This document shows, one piece after another, positions 15,868 through 25,500 of a DNA stretch of 64,000 bases; positions within the stretch are counted from its first letter, which is position 1; each line of letters starts with the position of its first letter. A model generated the notes under the pieces. That model was not told the DNA's origin. It ran no database searches and saw only the letters and a program-made list of their open reading frames with translations. Both the position numbers and the translations under genes were made by a program. The DNA is from Acetobacter estunensis (lineage in GTDB: Bacteria > Pseudomonadota > Alphaproteobacteria > Acetobacterales > Acetobacteraceae): the NCBI RefSeq assembly GCF_019083805.1, contig NZ_JAHRDV010000004.1, positions 124,001 to 188,000 on the forward strand, given 5' to 3'.

Positions 15868-18054
15868 GTGCCAGCGCTTCCCGGAATTCCGCTTTTTCTG
15901 ATCAAGCGCCTCTCGTTCCTCAGCCATCTGCGGCCAATAAGCAGGCCGGGCGAATCACGAAATACCGCGTTTCGGTGGCTCTACGCCCCCACACCGGCAG
16001 CACTTGGCTTCGCCGTACGCACTACGGCCGCCTGCCTCATGGCCATGGTCATCGCCATGTGGATGGAACTGGACGATCCGCAATGGGCGGGCATGACGGT
16101 GTGGATCGTGGCGCAGGGTTCGCGCGGCGAGAGTCTGTCAAAATCGAAATGGCGACTGGTGGGCACGGCCATCGGCGTGATCATGTCGATCACGCTCATC
16201 TCGGCCTTTCCACAGGCGTCGTGGCTGTTCTTCCCGGCGTTGGGGATATGGCTGGGCCTGTGCTGCATGCTGGCCACGCTGGTCCATAATTTCCGCTCCT
16301 ACGCTCTCGTTCTGGCGGGCTACACCACCGCCATCATTGCGCTCGGCGCCGTGCCCAATCCGGACAACGTGTTCATGGTGGCGATGTCGCGCGCGACCTA
16401 CATCGTGCTCGGCATTACCTGCGAAGCGCTGCTGGCCGGGATTTTTGCCCATAATCTGGCCGAGATGGCGCGACGCAACATTCGCCAGAAGCTTCGCAGC
16501 GCGCTCATCAGCGTCTCCGAGGCTCTTTCAGGACTTCTCGAAGGCAATCAGGCCGCGCTCGTACGCTCACGCGCCCTATTCGGCCCCCTGCTCACGATCA
16601 ACGACCAGATCGAGTTCAGCGAAGTGGAAATGGGGCCGCACGCTCATGAAGGCGATCATGCCCGCGCAGCTCTGGCGGCCGTGTCGGTCCTTCTCTCACG
16701 CGGACTGGGTATGGCCGTACGTCTCCAGTCGCTCGATCAGGCGCAGCCGGTCTTTCAGAAGACGGCCATCCTCACCCGGACCTTTTTCGAAAGCGTGCCC
16801 ACGCGCCTCGACCGTGACGAGGATGTGGAAACGCTCCGTCATGACCTCGCCCTTCTGCGTGCGGAATGCCGGCAGCGTATCGTCGATGCGCTGACAGAAG
16901 AAATCGCGATCGGCGATCGTTCGGGACAGGATCCCCGTATTCCACCGCTGCTCGATCAGCGCATCCTGCACAATGCGCTCGATGAACTTCTGGGCGAACT
17001 GGAAATCGCCATTTCGGAGTTCGAGGCCAGCCATCAGGTCATCCGCGGCGATCATTTCCGCTTCCGTCTCCAGTCGCACCGCGACCTGCGTGAAGCCGCC
17101 TATAACGGTATCCGCGCAGGCATCGCTGTCATCGTCGCCGGGCTGATCTGGGAAGTCACGGCCTGGCCGACCGGGCTGGGCTTTATCACCTTTGTCGCCC
17201 TGATCTGCGGCCTATTCGCCACCCGTGAGAATCCGGTGCTGGCGACCTCCAACTTCCTCAAGGGCGCGCTCTGGGCCGCCTTTGTCTCATTCTTCCTCGT
17301 CTTCCTCGTCATTCCACGCCTGTCGGAATACGAAACCCTCGTGGCGGCCCTCTCACTGCCCATGATCGCAGGCGGCCTTGCCGCACGCAATTCCGCCACC
17401 GCCCTTCACGCCGCCGCCTACACGCTGCTGCTGCCCAATTTCGTCCACACATGGAATCAGGGGCGCTGGGAAGAAATCCAGTGGTTCAATTCCACCGGCG
17501 CGGTCGTGATGGGCGTGGCGTTCGCCGTGGCGATCTTCAAGCTCGTGCTGCCGTTCGACGCCGCCGCCGAGCGCTGGCGCATGCGCCGCACCATGTTGCA
17601 GGATCTGCGCGCGCTCGCCGCCGCCCGCCCCATTCCGCTTGCGCAGGACTGGACCGGCCGCAACATCGACCGGTTCGCCCGCGTCATCCGTCACGCCGGT
17701 CCAACGCCATCCCCCACCATCGAAGGCTATCTGCAGGGCACACTGGCGGCCATGACCATCGGCCTGAACATTATCCGCCTGCGCAACGTGCTGGCCCGCA
17801 ATCAGATCCCGGCACAGGCCCGGCTGGCGCTTCAGGCCACGATGAACCGCATGAGTCGCTTTACCGGCCAGTATGACCGCGCCTCCGGCGTCGCCCGTCG
17901 CGCCACCGCCATCCTGCGCCAGATCGAGGCCCGCGAGGAGAACATCTCCACCCGCATCGAACTCACCCGCGCCATAGCCTATCTGATCGTCGTCTCGCAC
18001 GAACTGGACGCGAACGCGGTGTTCCTCGACGCTTCCAAACCGTTCAAGGTCTGA
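15868..18054 (+). CDS. FUSC-family membrane protein (AaeB-like exporter)
   Basis: 728 residues from a GTG start. Two hydrophobic blocks of several helices each (about residues 50-200 and 415-570) flank a long soluble region, the layout of FUSC/AaeB proteins that export aromatic acids or related compounds. The typical WAGMTVWIVAQ segment and KWRLVGTAIGV are seen. No HlyD/AaeA partner is adjacent, so the function as a pump is inferred only from family. Confidence 0.85.
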   Translation: MPALPGIPLFLIKRLSFLSHLRPISRPGESRNTAFRWLYAPTPAALGFAVRTTAACLMAMVIAMWMELDDPQWAGMTVWIVAQGSRGESLSKSKWRLVGTAIGVIMSITLISAFPQASWLFFPALGIWLGLCCMLATLVHNFRSYALVLAGYTTAIIALGAVPNPDNVFMVAMSRATYIVLGITCEALLAGIFAHNLAEMARRNIRQKLRSALISVSEALSGLLEGNQAALVRSRALFGPLLTINDQIEFSEVEMGPHAHEGDHARAALAAVSVLLSRGLGMAVRLQSLDQAQPVFQKTAILTRTFFESVPTRLDRDEDVETLRHDLALLRAECRQRIVDALTEEIAIGDRSGQDPRIPPLLDQRILHNALDELLGELEIAISEFEASHQVIRGDHFRFRLQSHRDLREAAYNGIRAGIAVIVAGLIWEVTAWPTGLGFITFVALICGLFATRENPVLATSNFLKGALWAAFVSFFLVFLVIPRLSEYETLVAALSLPMIAGGLAARNSATALHAAAYTLLLPNFVHTWNQGRWEEIQWFNSTGAVVMGVAFAVAIFKLVLPFDAAAERWRMRRTMLQDLRALAAARPIPLAQDWTGRNIDRFARVIRHAGPTPSPTIEGYLQGTLAAMTIGLNIIRLRNVLARNQIPAQARLALQATMNRMSRFTGQYDRASGVARRATAILRQIEAREENISTRIELTRAIAYLIVVSHELDANAVFLDASKPFKV

Positions 18055-18067
18055 GCCGAAGCGCCTA

Positions 18068-18877
18068 TTATCGCCCGCGTGCCTGAAGCGCGCGGATGTC
18101 CGCCACCGCCGCCTTCACCTGCATGTCGATGCCGATCCGCCCCAACTCCGCCGTTGCGTAGCGCGGGTCACCTCCATACACGCCCTCCGACACACCCGGT
18201 TTGGCGGCCGCCTTCAGAGCAGTGCTGCGCACCATCGAGGGATCGACCGCCAGCATCAGGGACGTGTCGCTCAGATCCGCATGGGTGCCGATATCCGCAC
18301 CCAGCCCCTTCGCCCGCAGCGCCTGTGCGTAAGCGCCGCCCACCACGGTGTAATAGCCGTCGCTACAGGCAGCATGGGCGCCGCTGGCCGCCCACGCTTT
18401 GTCCAGTTCCGCAGCCGTTCGGCACATGTCATGCCGATAGCCGCCATGGTCCCCGATAAAGACCACCAGCCGGAACCCTTGCACACGAAAACTCTCCGCC
18501 GCCCCTTTGAGCAACCCTGTGAAAACGGAAGCCGGAATGGAGATGGTGCCGGGAAACCGCATGTGGGACGTGCGCGGCGACGTGCTGCCCTCCGGCACAT
18601 AGGCAATCACCGGAGCCACGAGCGCATTGCCCAGTTCCTGTGCGATCCGGTCGCCCAGAGCCTGCGCCCGCACATTGTGCTTGCCCACCGCGATATAGGG
18701 ACCGCTCTGCTCCGTGCCACCAACCGGCACGATGATCGTGTCGTAACCCGCATGAAGCGCATCGCGGATTTCCGTCCATGTCAGCCGTTGGAACTCAACC
18801 TGCGGCGCGGCGTGGGCCGCACAGGGCGCAAGAACGGAAAGGGCCGCAGCAAGCGGAAAGAAACGGAAACGACGCAT
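18068..18877 (-). CDS. exported creatininase-family protein
   Basis: 269 residues with a clear signal peptide ending in AHA-AP. The creatininase fold shows PVGGTEQSGPYIAVGKHN with metal-ligand candidates E and H, PEGSTS, and IGDHGG. Creatininase relatives are metal-dependent amidohydrolases; the substrate of exported members is not known. Convergent with the FUSC gene 13 bp away. Confidence 0.82.
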   Translation of the reverse strand: MRRFRFFPLAAALSVLAPCAAHAAPQVEFQRLTWTEIRDALHAGYDTIIVPVGGTEQSGPYIAVGKHNVRAQALGDRIAQELGNALVAPVIAYVPEGSTSPRTSHMRFPGTISIPASVFTGLLKGAAESFRVQGFRLVVFIGDHGGYRHDMCRTAAELDKAWAASGAHAACSDGYYTVVGGAYAQALRAKGLGADIGTHADLSDTSLMLAVDPSMVRSTALKAAAKPGVSEGVYGGDPRYATAELGRIGIDMQVKAAVADIRALQARGR

Positions 18878-18942
18878 GAGGCACTTTCTTTCGACACCAG
18901 ACGGTTCTGCCGGTATCGCGCTCCGTTTCTCCCGGCAAGAGG

Positions 18943-20376
18943 TCAGCCGATCCCCTTGCGGAATTCACCCCATGCATCGAGCGCGCGTGCTCGTGCGCCC
19001 TTGTGATCCACGATCGGGCCCGGATAGTCCCGCCCGAGCACGACGCCATAGGCCCGCAATGTGTCAGCATCCGCTTCCCACGGAGCATGGATCAGAGAAG
19101 CTGGTACCCGTGCCAGTTCCGGCACCCAGCGGCGGATATACTCGCCCTCCGGGTCGAATTTCCGCGATTGCAGGATAGGATTCATGATGCGGAAGAAGGG
19201 AGCCGCATCCACGCCCGTGCCCGCGTTCCACTGCCAGTTCACCGGATTGCTGGCCGGATCATGGTCCACCAGCGTGTCAGCGAACCAGCGCTCCCCTTCT
19301 CGCCAGTCGATCAGCAGATGTTTCACGAGAAACGACGCCACCACCATTCGCACGCGGTTGTGCATCCAGCCGGTGCGCCATAATTCGCGCATTCCGGCGT
19401 CCACCAGCGGATAACCTGTGCGGCCCTGCTTCCACGCCGCCAGCCCCTTGCTGTCCGTACGCCACAGTAGCGCGTCAAACTCCGAGCGTAGATTGCGTGT
19501 CGCAAGATCAGGGCGTTCGAACAACAGCGACCACGCAAACTCGCGCCAGCCCAGTTCGGCAAGGAACTTGTCGGCTGCCTTTCCGGATCGCTCGACCGCC
19601 TGCCATATCTGTGCGGGCGTGATGTGCCCGAAGCGCAGATAGGGCGAAAGCCGAGACGTGGCGTCCTGTGCGGGGCGGTCGCGTTCTTCCGCATACGCTT
19701 CCACATCCGTATCGAGGAACGCTGTCAGATGCGTGTGCGCTTCCTCCTCGCCGGGAATCCACGCATCGCGCAGTCCATCCGCCCAGTCGGGCGATGTCGG
19801 CGTCAGGCCCAGACGGTCGAGCGGGATGAGATGAGACTTCATCTCCTCCGGCAATGCCGCAAAGGAGAGAGAGGACGGCTCAGCAACCGGCATGCGTGGC
19901 GGCTCACCGGCCTGCACAGCGCGCCAGTACGGCGTGAACACCTGAAACGGCGTGCCGCCTTTCGTTCGGACGCTCCAAGGCTCGTTCAGCAACGCACCCG
20001 CAAAACTGCGGACAACGCTTCCCTCTTCCTTCAGAGCCGTCTTGAGGGCGGTATCGACCTCCCGTCCCACCGGATCGTAACGACGGTTCCAGTGCACCGC
20101 TTGCACGGCGGCCACTCGGGCAAGGCGAGGAATCATCTCCCTCGCGGCGCCACGCAGCACATGCAGCGCGCCACCGCGCTTTCGTAGCGCGGAATCGAGC
20201 GCGCGAATCGCTCCATCAAGCCACCACCGCGCGGCTCCGCCGGGAAGCGCTGCCTCCTCCAGCACAAACACGCATAGAAGAGGTCTCCCCTCCCGTGCCG
20301 CCGCCCACAGAGCGGCATTGTCGGTCAGGCGGAAATCCTCACGAAACCAGAGGAGCACGGGCGATACAGATGTCAT
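18943..20376 (-). CDS. phrB: deoxyribodipyrimidine photolyase
   Basis: Light-driven repair of cyclobutane pyrimidine dimers; 477 residues from the ATG at 20376. The N-terminal photolyase-related domain begins LLWFREDFRLTDN. The FAD-binding C-terminal domain shows GYPLVDAGMRELW, GWMHNRVRMVVASF, HDPASNPVNWQW and GTGVDAAPFFRIMNP, which are the class I signature blocks. Confidence 0.95.
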   Translation of the reverse strand: MTSVSPVLLWFREDFRLTDNAALWAAAREGRPLLCVFVLEEAALPGGAARWWLDGAIRALDSALRKRGGALHVLRGAAREMIPRLARVAAVQAVHWNRRYDPVGREVDTALKTALKEEGSVVRSFAGALLNEPWSVRTKGGTPFQVFTPYWRAVQAGEPPRMPVAEPSSLSFAALPEEMKSHLIPLDRLGLTPTSPDWADGLRDAWIPGEEEAHTHLTAFLDTDVEAYAEERDRPAQDATSRLSPYLRFGHITPAQIWQAVERSGKAADKFLAELGWREFAWSLLFERPDLATRNLRSEFDALLWRTDSKGLAAWKQGRTGYPLVDAGMRELWRTGWMHNRVRMVVASFLVKHLLIDWREGERWFADTLVDHDPASNPVNWQWNAGTGVDAAPFFRIMNPILQSRKFDPEGEYIRRWVPELARVPASLIHAPWEADADTLRAYGVVLGRDYPGPIVDHKGARARALDAWGEFRKGIG

Positions 20377-20436
20377 GCCCAAGGCTCTAGCCTGCTCTGG
20401 AAACCGCGTCGATCAGACGCCGCACTGCCACTGTTT

Positions 20437-21789
20437 TCACAGTGTGGGAGAGGCTCCCGCCACGCGCCAGATCACGCCCCCCGTGTCATCGGCCACCAGC
20501 AACGCACCACTACCATCCACCGTCAGCCCCACGGGACGACCATGCGTGTGCGTCTCATCCGGTGTGAGAAAGCCGGTCAGCACTTCCCTCGGCAACCCTT
20601 CGGGGCGGCCATTCACAAACGGCACGAACACCACGCGATATCCGCTCTTGGGCCGGCGGTTCCACGAACCATGCTGGGCCACAAACAGACCCTCGCGCCA
20701 TTCCGGCGGCAATGCCGTCGCCTCCATGCCAAACGTGATGCCCAATGACGCAGTGTGCGGTCCAAGTGCATAATCCGGAACGATGGCTTTCGCGACGGCG
20801 TCGGAGTTTTCCGGCTTCACGCGAGTGTCCACATGCTGACCGTAATAGCTCCACGGCCAGCCATAGAACGCCCCTTCCTTCACCGCCGTGATGTAATCCG
20901 GCACCAGATCACTGCCGATCTCGTCGCGCTCGTTCACGGCCACCCACAACGCTCCAGTCTGAGGCTCCCACGCCAGACCGTTGGGATTGCGCAGGCCGGT
21001 CGCATAGGGGGTGAGTTGCCCGGTCGCGAGGTCCAGCCGGTCGATCCGCGCGCGCCCCTCTTCCGCCGCCAACCCATTATCGGCCACGTTGCTGTTGGAA
21101 CCGATTGTTACGAACAAGGAGTGTCCATCGGGACTGGCGAGAATGTTCTTTGTCCAGTGATGGTTATAGCCCGAAGGCAGATCCACCACCTTGCGCGGAG
21201 TGGCGGTAATGCGCGTATCCCCTGCGTGATACGGCACGCTCACGATCGCATCCGCATTCGCGATGTAGAGCGTGTCCCCCACCAGCGCCATACCGAAGGG
21301 CGAGTGCAGATGATCAAGAAACACTTCGCGCATGTCCGCGGTTCCGGTGCCCTTGGTGTCGCGCAGAAGAATGATGCGGTCAGGGCTGGGACCGCCCGCG
21401 CCGACCTTTCCCATCACCACTCCCGCGATGCGGCTCTTGATCGATTTGACATCCGTGTCGGGTGAAGTGCTTTCCGCCACGAGAATGTCGCCGTTGGGCA
21501 GGCGATAGAGCCAGCGCGGATGATCCAGCCCCCGCGCGAAAGCCTGTACAGTCAGGCCCCTTGCCGCCACCGGACGCTCGGTGCTCTTCCACCCTATAGG
21601 TGTTGCGATGCTGATGGTGGGCAACACTGTCTGATTGGGCGCAGGCAGGATAGGATGCGGGCCGGTGCCATCGTCGACATGCAACGTGGCTTCCTCCGCA
21701 TAGAGCAACCGGTCTCCCGTCATCACCACGACCAGCACTACCGCACTCATCGCGGCGCCCGCGATCATTCCCCACCGTTTCCAGACCAT
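20437..21789 (-). CDS. PQQ-dependent sugar/sorbosone dehydrogenase-type protein
   Basis: 450 residues with an N-terminal hydrophobic segment (residues 9-24) that would anchor or export it, followed by a six-bladed propeller of the soluble glucose dehydrogenase/sorbosone dehydrogenase class. Blocks include [48 protein letters not shown] and [10 protein letters not shown]. It probably oxidises a sugar or aldose in the periplasm with PQQ. The exact substrate cannot be told from sequence. Confidence 0.85.
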   Translation of the reverse strand: MVWKRWGMIAGAAMSAVVLVVVMTGDRLLYAEEATLHVDDGTGPHPILPAPNQTVLPTISIATPIGWKSTERPVAARGLTVQAFARGLDHPRWLYRLPNGDILVAESTSPDTDVKSIKSRIAGVVMGKVGAGGPSPDRIILLRDTKGTGTADMREVFLDHLHSPFGMALVGDTLYIANADAIVSVPYHAGDTRITATPRKVVDLPSGYNHHWTKNILASPDGHSLFVTIGSNSNVADNGLAAEEGRARIDRLDLATGQLTPYATGLRNPNGLAWEPQTGALWVAVNERDEIGSDLVPDYITAVKEGAFYGWPWSYYGQHVDTRVKPENSDAVAKAIVPDYALGPHTASLGITFGMEATALPPEWREGLFVAQHGSWNRRPKSGYRVVFVPFVNGRPEGLPREVLTGFLTPDETHTHGRPVGLTVDGSGALLVADDTGGVIWRVAGASPTL

Positions 21790-21893
21790 GTGCTCGCTCC
21801 TGCCTGTTTCGGGCTACCGTGACTGTCGCGCGATATATCCGTCCACTTTCAACGCAGACGCCGCCATGGGTTTTCCTAAAGCCCCATCATTAC

Positions 21894-22019
21894 TTACTGT
21901 GGCAAGGCGACTGGCGGCGGCACGGTCGTGCCGAGCCTCAGCTCGATCTCTTTGAGCGAGCAGCCCTTCGTTTCGGGAAGGAAGATAAAGCCGCCGAACA
22001 CGGCACGTCGCCAGAACAC
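21894..22019 (-). pseudogene. 3' remnant of an MFS sugar-porter gene
   Basis: The minus strand reads 41 codons ending at TAA (21894) with FGGFIFLPETKGCSLKEIEL, the hallmark C-terminal motif (PETKG-x-SLxEIE) of major facilitator sugar porters. The reading frame upstream loses similarity and runs into the Nudix gene on the other strand, so only the tail of the transporter is left. It fills most of the 308-bp gap between the PQQ dehydrogenase and the Nudix gene. Confidence 0.7.
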
Positions 22020-22097
22020 CTCGCATTTTCCCATACGCTCCAGCGCAAGGGTGATATTTTTCACTGCAAAATCCACAATATTTACAGGAACGATCTC

Positions 22098-22796
22098 ATG
22101 ACCACGTCCTCCATTACGTTCGCTACCTCCGTTCCGCCCGAACTTCATCAGCGCACACTGGAGGCCCGTCATTTCCGCATGTGGCTGGAGAAGACATCCA
22201 CCGACTTCGAGCTTCGCGCCGTTCTCGTGCGCGACGTGCTGATGTTCGGTTCGCGGGTGGGATTTATCGTGGTGGAAGCCGATGCCCGGCACAACGGGGC
22301 GAAGATGCCCTGCTACGCCGTTCTGCGCGGCCCGACCGTCTCCATCATGCCCGTCATCACCATCGAAGATGCTCCAACAGAAAAGCACGTCGTCCTCGTC
22401 AATGAGGCGCGCCTGCCAGCAGGCCGCATGGTCGCAGCACTTCCAGCCGGGATGGTCGATGATGATACGGTGGATGTGGCGGCGTTGCAGGAATTGCACG
22501 AAGAAACGGGCATCGATCTCACGCGCACAAGCCGTCGTCCTTACCGGTTGCGCGAGGAACCGGTTCTCATTTCGCCCGGCGGCAGCGATGAAGAAATGAC
22601 GCTCTACGCCGTGGACATCACGCTCACACGGGCTGAAATGAACCAGATGATGGGACGAAAAGAAGGACTAGTGAACGAGCACGAGCACACAGCCGTTCTG
22701 GTCGTGCCGCTGGACGACATGCCCCGTCACACAACCAACGCCCATTGTCTTCTGAGTTGGTTTCTCTACCGGGCGCGTGCTGCAACCGGTTGCTGA
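22098..22796 (+). CDS. Nudix hydrolase
   Basis: 232 residues starting MTTSSITFATSV at 22098, preceded by AGGAACG; the frame is open for 93 codons upstream but that part overlaps a transporter remnant on the other strand and is not coding. The Nudix helix is seen as QELHEETGIDL after AGMVDDDTVDVAAL. The box departs from the consensus: Gln replaces Arg, and no Glu stands at the usual first position. It resembles ADP-sugar pyrophosphatases. Substrate unknown. Confidence 0.85.
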   Translation: MTTSSITFATSVPPELHQRTLEARHFRMWLEKTSTDFELRAVLVRDVLMFGSRVGFIVVEADARHNGAKMPCYAVLRGPTVSIMPVITIEDAPTEKHVVLVNEARLPAGRMVAALPAGMVDDDTVDVAALQELHEETGIDLTRTSRRPYRLREEPVLISPGGSDEEMTLYAVDITLTRAEMNQMMGRKEGLVNEHEHTAVLVVPLDDMPRHTTNAHCLLSWFLYRARAATGC

Positions 22797-22808
22797 ATCT
22801 GCAATAAA

Positions 22809-22833
22809 AAAGGGAGAGCATTGCTCTCCCTTT
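22809..22833 (-). terminator. terminator at the end of the iron-uptake operon
   Basis: Hairpin GGGAGAGC-att-GCTCTCCC flanked by A and T runs. On the minus strand six Ts follow the stem, so it would end transcription from the P19 gene; on the plus strand only three Ts follow. It lies between two convergent genes. Confidence 0.85.
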
Positions 22834-22859
22834 CCGGCCTGCCTTCCAAAATTCCGCTT

Positions 22860-23381
22860 TTACTTCTGCGGATATTTGAAGGTGAACGTTTCCTTGAACG
22901 GCTGCCAGAAGCCCGGCGTGCCCGTCTCCTTGTCAACATGATGCAGGAAACCGCTCACCTCAGGAGAACTGTAGGTCAGCACCACGGTGTAATCGCCGGG
23001 GCCGTCCATCTTCACGTTGTTGGCGTAGTGCGGGCCATCCTTGGCGGTCATGGAACGCATGGTGCCCGACGCGGTCCAGGACGTACCCTTCTTGGTCAGC
23101 GTGTAATCGATCTTGAGATACGGAACCCACGCACCCTCGGGGAAACCCCACTGGTTATCAGCCGTGGCGTGCACATCCGTCTCCAGATGGATCACATCGT
23201 CTCCCATCGGCATGTCCGCCGGCATGGGCGCCATCTCGATACCCACGAGATAGCTTGAAGCGATCTCCATATCGTGGGTCTGGACCGGGCCGCCCACTGG
23301 ATATTCGCGAGCCAGTGCCGGAGATGCGAGCAGCGCAGCGGCAAGCCCCGCCGCGGACAGGACGGGAACAGCTTTTTTCAT
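22860..23381 (-). CDS. P19/FetP-type periplasmic iron-transport protein
   Basis: 173 residues with a signal peptide ending in ALA-RE. P19 proteins are periplasmic copper- and iron-binding partners of FTR1 permeases. The methionine-rich MAPMPADMPMG, several histidines and the final FWQPFKETFTFKYP match the family. Last gene of the cupredoxin-FTR1-P19 operon. Confidence 0.88.
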   Translation of the reverse strand: MKKAVPVLSAAGLAAALLASPALAREYPVGGPVQTHDMEIASSYLVGIEMAPMPADMPMGDDVIHLETDVHATADNQWGFPEGAWVPYLKIDYTLTKKGTSWTASGTMRSMTAKDGPHYANNVKMDGPGDYTVVLTYSSPEVSGFLHHVDKETGTPGFWQPFKETFTFKYPQK

Positions 23382-23419
23382 GACCGACCTCTTTTAAAAA
23401 TGAAGACAGAAAAACCGCT

Positions 23420-24262
23420 TCAGCCTGCGACGGATTGCCGCCGCATCGGGGCTTTGGGAAGCTGGCGACGTACGACGCGCTCGGCCACAAGAAGAGCAAG
23501 CAGCGTCAGCACCCACACGAGAACCTGAATCCCCATCGGGCGATCGGAGTAGCCAAACAGTGCCTTGGCCGCCCGTCCGATCATGCTGCCGTCCGACAGC
23601 AGCCACGAGGAATCCCACAGGTCGAAACCCAGAGCGGGGATCAAGTCATCATTGGCAAGAAGGGCGGCGGCCTGACTGGCCATTCCGGCCGCCAGCAACG
23701 CCACCAATGTATTCGTCACGCTGAACAGATGTTTGAGCGGAATAATGACAAGCCCGCGATACAATGCCCAAGAGAGGGCCGCGCCACAGGCCACACCAAG
23801 AAGTCCACCCAGAATCATGCTGGCCGCACTCTCATGCGCCGATACCGCGATGCCATAGAGAAACAGCACGATTTCCATACCCTCGCGCAGCACCGCCACG
23901 GCCACGACCGTCGCCATGGCGAAGAGGGATTTGCTGCCCGAAGACACCTCGGCGCCGAAGCTCTTGGCATTCTGTGCCATCTCGCGTCCGTGCCGGGACA
24001 TCCAGATGATGTGCCATGACAGCATGGCCACTGCGAGACACAGAACGAAAGCGGAGAAAATGTCCTGCCCGTTACCCGAGAAAGCCTGCGAGAGCGCACC
24101 GGCGAAACAGGCCAGCAGAGCCGCTCCCGCTACGCCCGCGCCGATGCCGCCCGCGACCCACCAGCCGCGTCCGGGAATGCCGCGCGTGGCTGCCAGCACG
24201 ATCCCCACGATCAGACCGGCCTCCATCACTTCACGAAAAACGATTATCAGACTTCCGAGCAT
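23420..24262 (-). CDS. FTR1-family iron permease
   Basis: 280 residues, about seven membrane helices. The two iron-motif copies are REVMEA at residues 10-15 and REGMEI at residues 126-131; the first has Val where Gly is usual. It would carry ferric iron oxidised or delivered by the cupredoxin and P19 partners. It starts 3 nt after the cupredoxin gene, which indicates one transcript. Confidence 0.92.
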   Translation of the reverse strand: MLGSLIIVFREVMEAGLIVGIVLAATRGIPGRGWWVAGGIGAGVAGAALLACFAGALSQAFSGNGQDIFSAFVLCLAVAMLSWHIIWMSRHGREMAQNAKSFGAEVSSGSKSLFAMATVVAVAVLREGMEIVLFLYGIAVSAHESAASMILGGLLGVACGAALSWALYRGLVIIPLKHLFSVTNTLVALLAAGMASQAAALLANDDLIPALGFDLWDSSWLLSDGSMIGRAAKALFGYSDRPMGIQVLVWVLTLLALLVAERVVRRQLPKAPMRRQSVAG

Positions 24263-24265
24263 GAC

Positions 24266-24595
24266 TTATTTCCCCACCGCCGTTACGGTGCCGCGCGCCT
24301 GATCAGGGTGATAGTCGTCGAAGAAGGTGTAGGCGCCCGGATGAAGAGGACCTGCGTGGACCCGAATTTTCCCGCCCGACACAATGATTTTCTCAAATTT
24401 CATGTCGTAGCTCTCGAACTCGTCAGTTGTGTCATCCTGATTTTCAAGCTCGATGAAAAACCTCTCGCCCGCCGGCACTTCGACATGATCAGGCGTGAAG
24501 TGATGGTCCTTGAGCGTAAGTTGCACCACGGTCTGCGCATTCGCCGTGCAGGACAGGAAGATCAGGCAGAAAGGCAACAGATGGCTGAGGCGCAT
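24266..24595 (-). CDS. periplasmic cupredoxin-domain protein (EfeO N-domain-like)
   Basis: 109 residues from MRLSHLLPFCL at 24595; a start ten codons earlier is possible. A signal peptide ends in ANA-QT. The remaining cupredoxin fold has HHFTPDHVEVPAGERFFIELEN split over two strands and a C-terminal PGAYTFFDDYHPDQARG. A classical type 1 copper set is not obvious; one-domain relatives of EfeO accompany FTR1 permeases. First gene of the operon. Confidence 0.85.
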   Translation of the reverse strand: MRLSHLLPFCLIFLSCTANAQTVVQLTLKDHHFTPDHVEVPAGERFFIELENQDDTTDEFESYDMKFEKIIVSGGKIRVHAGPLHPGAYTFFDDYHPDQARGTVTAVGK

Positions 24596-24624
24596 AAGCG
24601 GGTCTCCGGTCGTCTTGATGTGCA

Positions 24625-24653
24625 TCGCTATTAAGAATAATTATCAAAGTCAA
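24625..24653 (-). promoter_or_regulatory. promoter with AT-rich Fur-like element for iron operon
   Basis: On the minus strand TTGACT (24648-24653) and TAGCGA (24625-24630) are spaced by 17 nt. The spacer (24631-24647) contains TGATAATTATTCTTA, which resembles the left half and centre of a Fur box. A Fur-family gene lies at 45194-45718. Repression by iron is inferred, not shown. Confidence 0.5.
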
Positions 24654-24683
24654 CGTACAGTTCGGGGAGCACCCAGCGTCATC

Positions 24684-25217
24684 ATGTCTTCCACCCATCC
24701 GTTGGCCTTCATGCGGCTCCCCTATCCGCTGCTCACCGCACTCGACAGCCGGATGTACCATTTCTGGCTTCAACCGGTTCACTACATCATCCGAATGCTG
24801 CACATCCTGTCGTCAGCAGCGTTTTTCGGAATCGAGCTTCTGTTCGTACTGGCAGTGGCGCAGAATCTCGATCGTCATGTACTGACATCCATCTCACGTT
24901 TCATGATGCGCCCACTGCATTGGAGCTTTGCAGTCGTGATGGCCACCGGTGTGCTGCTGTTCTTCTACGACCCCGTGCGTGTGGGCAGTCGGGCCTATCT
25001 CACGCCAAAACTGCTGGCCATCGCACTCGCCCTGCTCTCGGCGCGTCTCGGTCATCGCGCCATTTTCCGCCCCATCGTGACCAGCGAACGCTCCGTCCTT
25101 CCCTCATGGTCAGGCGTGTTCTGCATCGCCAGTTGCGTGCTCTGGATCGCGGTGTTCGTGTTCTCGTGCTTCAACACCGAGGGCGTGCCCAAGGTCTATC
25201 TGCGCCACTATTTCTGA
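24684..25217 (+). CDS. four-helix membrane protein (DUF6644/DUF2214-like)
   Basis: 177 residues with about four membrane helices. Histidines sit in or next to helices (HYIIRMLHILSSAAFFG and RPLHWSFAVVMATGVLLF), followed by a polar YDPVRVGSRAYLTPKLLAI loop, a pattern shared by small integral membrane proteins of this group that may bind heme. It is divergent from the iron operon and may share its control. Function not known. Confidence 0.6.
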   Translation: MSSTHPLAFMRLPYPLLTALDSRMYHFWLQPVHYIIRMLHILSSAAFFGIELLFVLAVAQNLDRHVLTSISRFMMRPLHWSFAVVMATGVLLFFYDPVRVGSRAYLTPKLLAIALALLSARLGHRAIFRPIVTSERSVLPSWSGVFCIASCVLWIAVFVFSCFNTEGVPKVYLRHYF

Positions 25218-25500
25218 GCGATGGCGAAAAGCTCAGCGCCAATCGACAGCATTTGAGGGCGGCTCTACCAACCGCCCCAACGACACAGCATGAGACCATT
25301 TCCGACCCGTCACAGACAGAATGACAACCGCAATGGTCCATGCGTTCTGCGGATGATCGAACGCTTCAGCACGAGAATGCACAGGGGGATTAAAGTCAGT
25401 CGCAGACACTGGCGGCGCAACCAGACGCAAACATTGCGACGTCAAATCCATAAGGATGCGCGCAGGAACCAGTGGATACGATATTTTTTAGTGGAGGAAA

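Noticed and set aside
21819..22097. Upstream extension of the Nudix frame (93 codons)
   Set aside because: It is antisense to the sugar-porter remnant and unlike Nudix N-termini; the ATG at 22098 has a good ribosome site.
25233..25451. 72-codon minus-strand frame in the gap before tRNA-Tyr
   Set aside because: No start signal, family or conserved pattern; the 25218-25500 gap otherwise only shows a short GGGCGG/CCGCCC hairpin near 25257.
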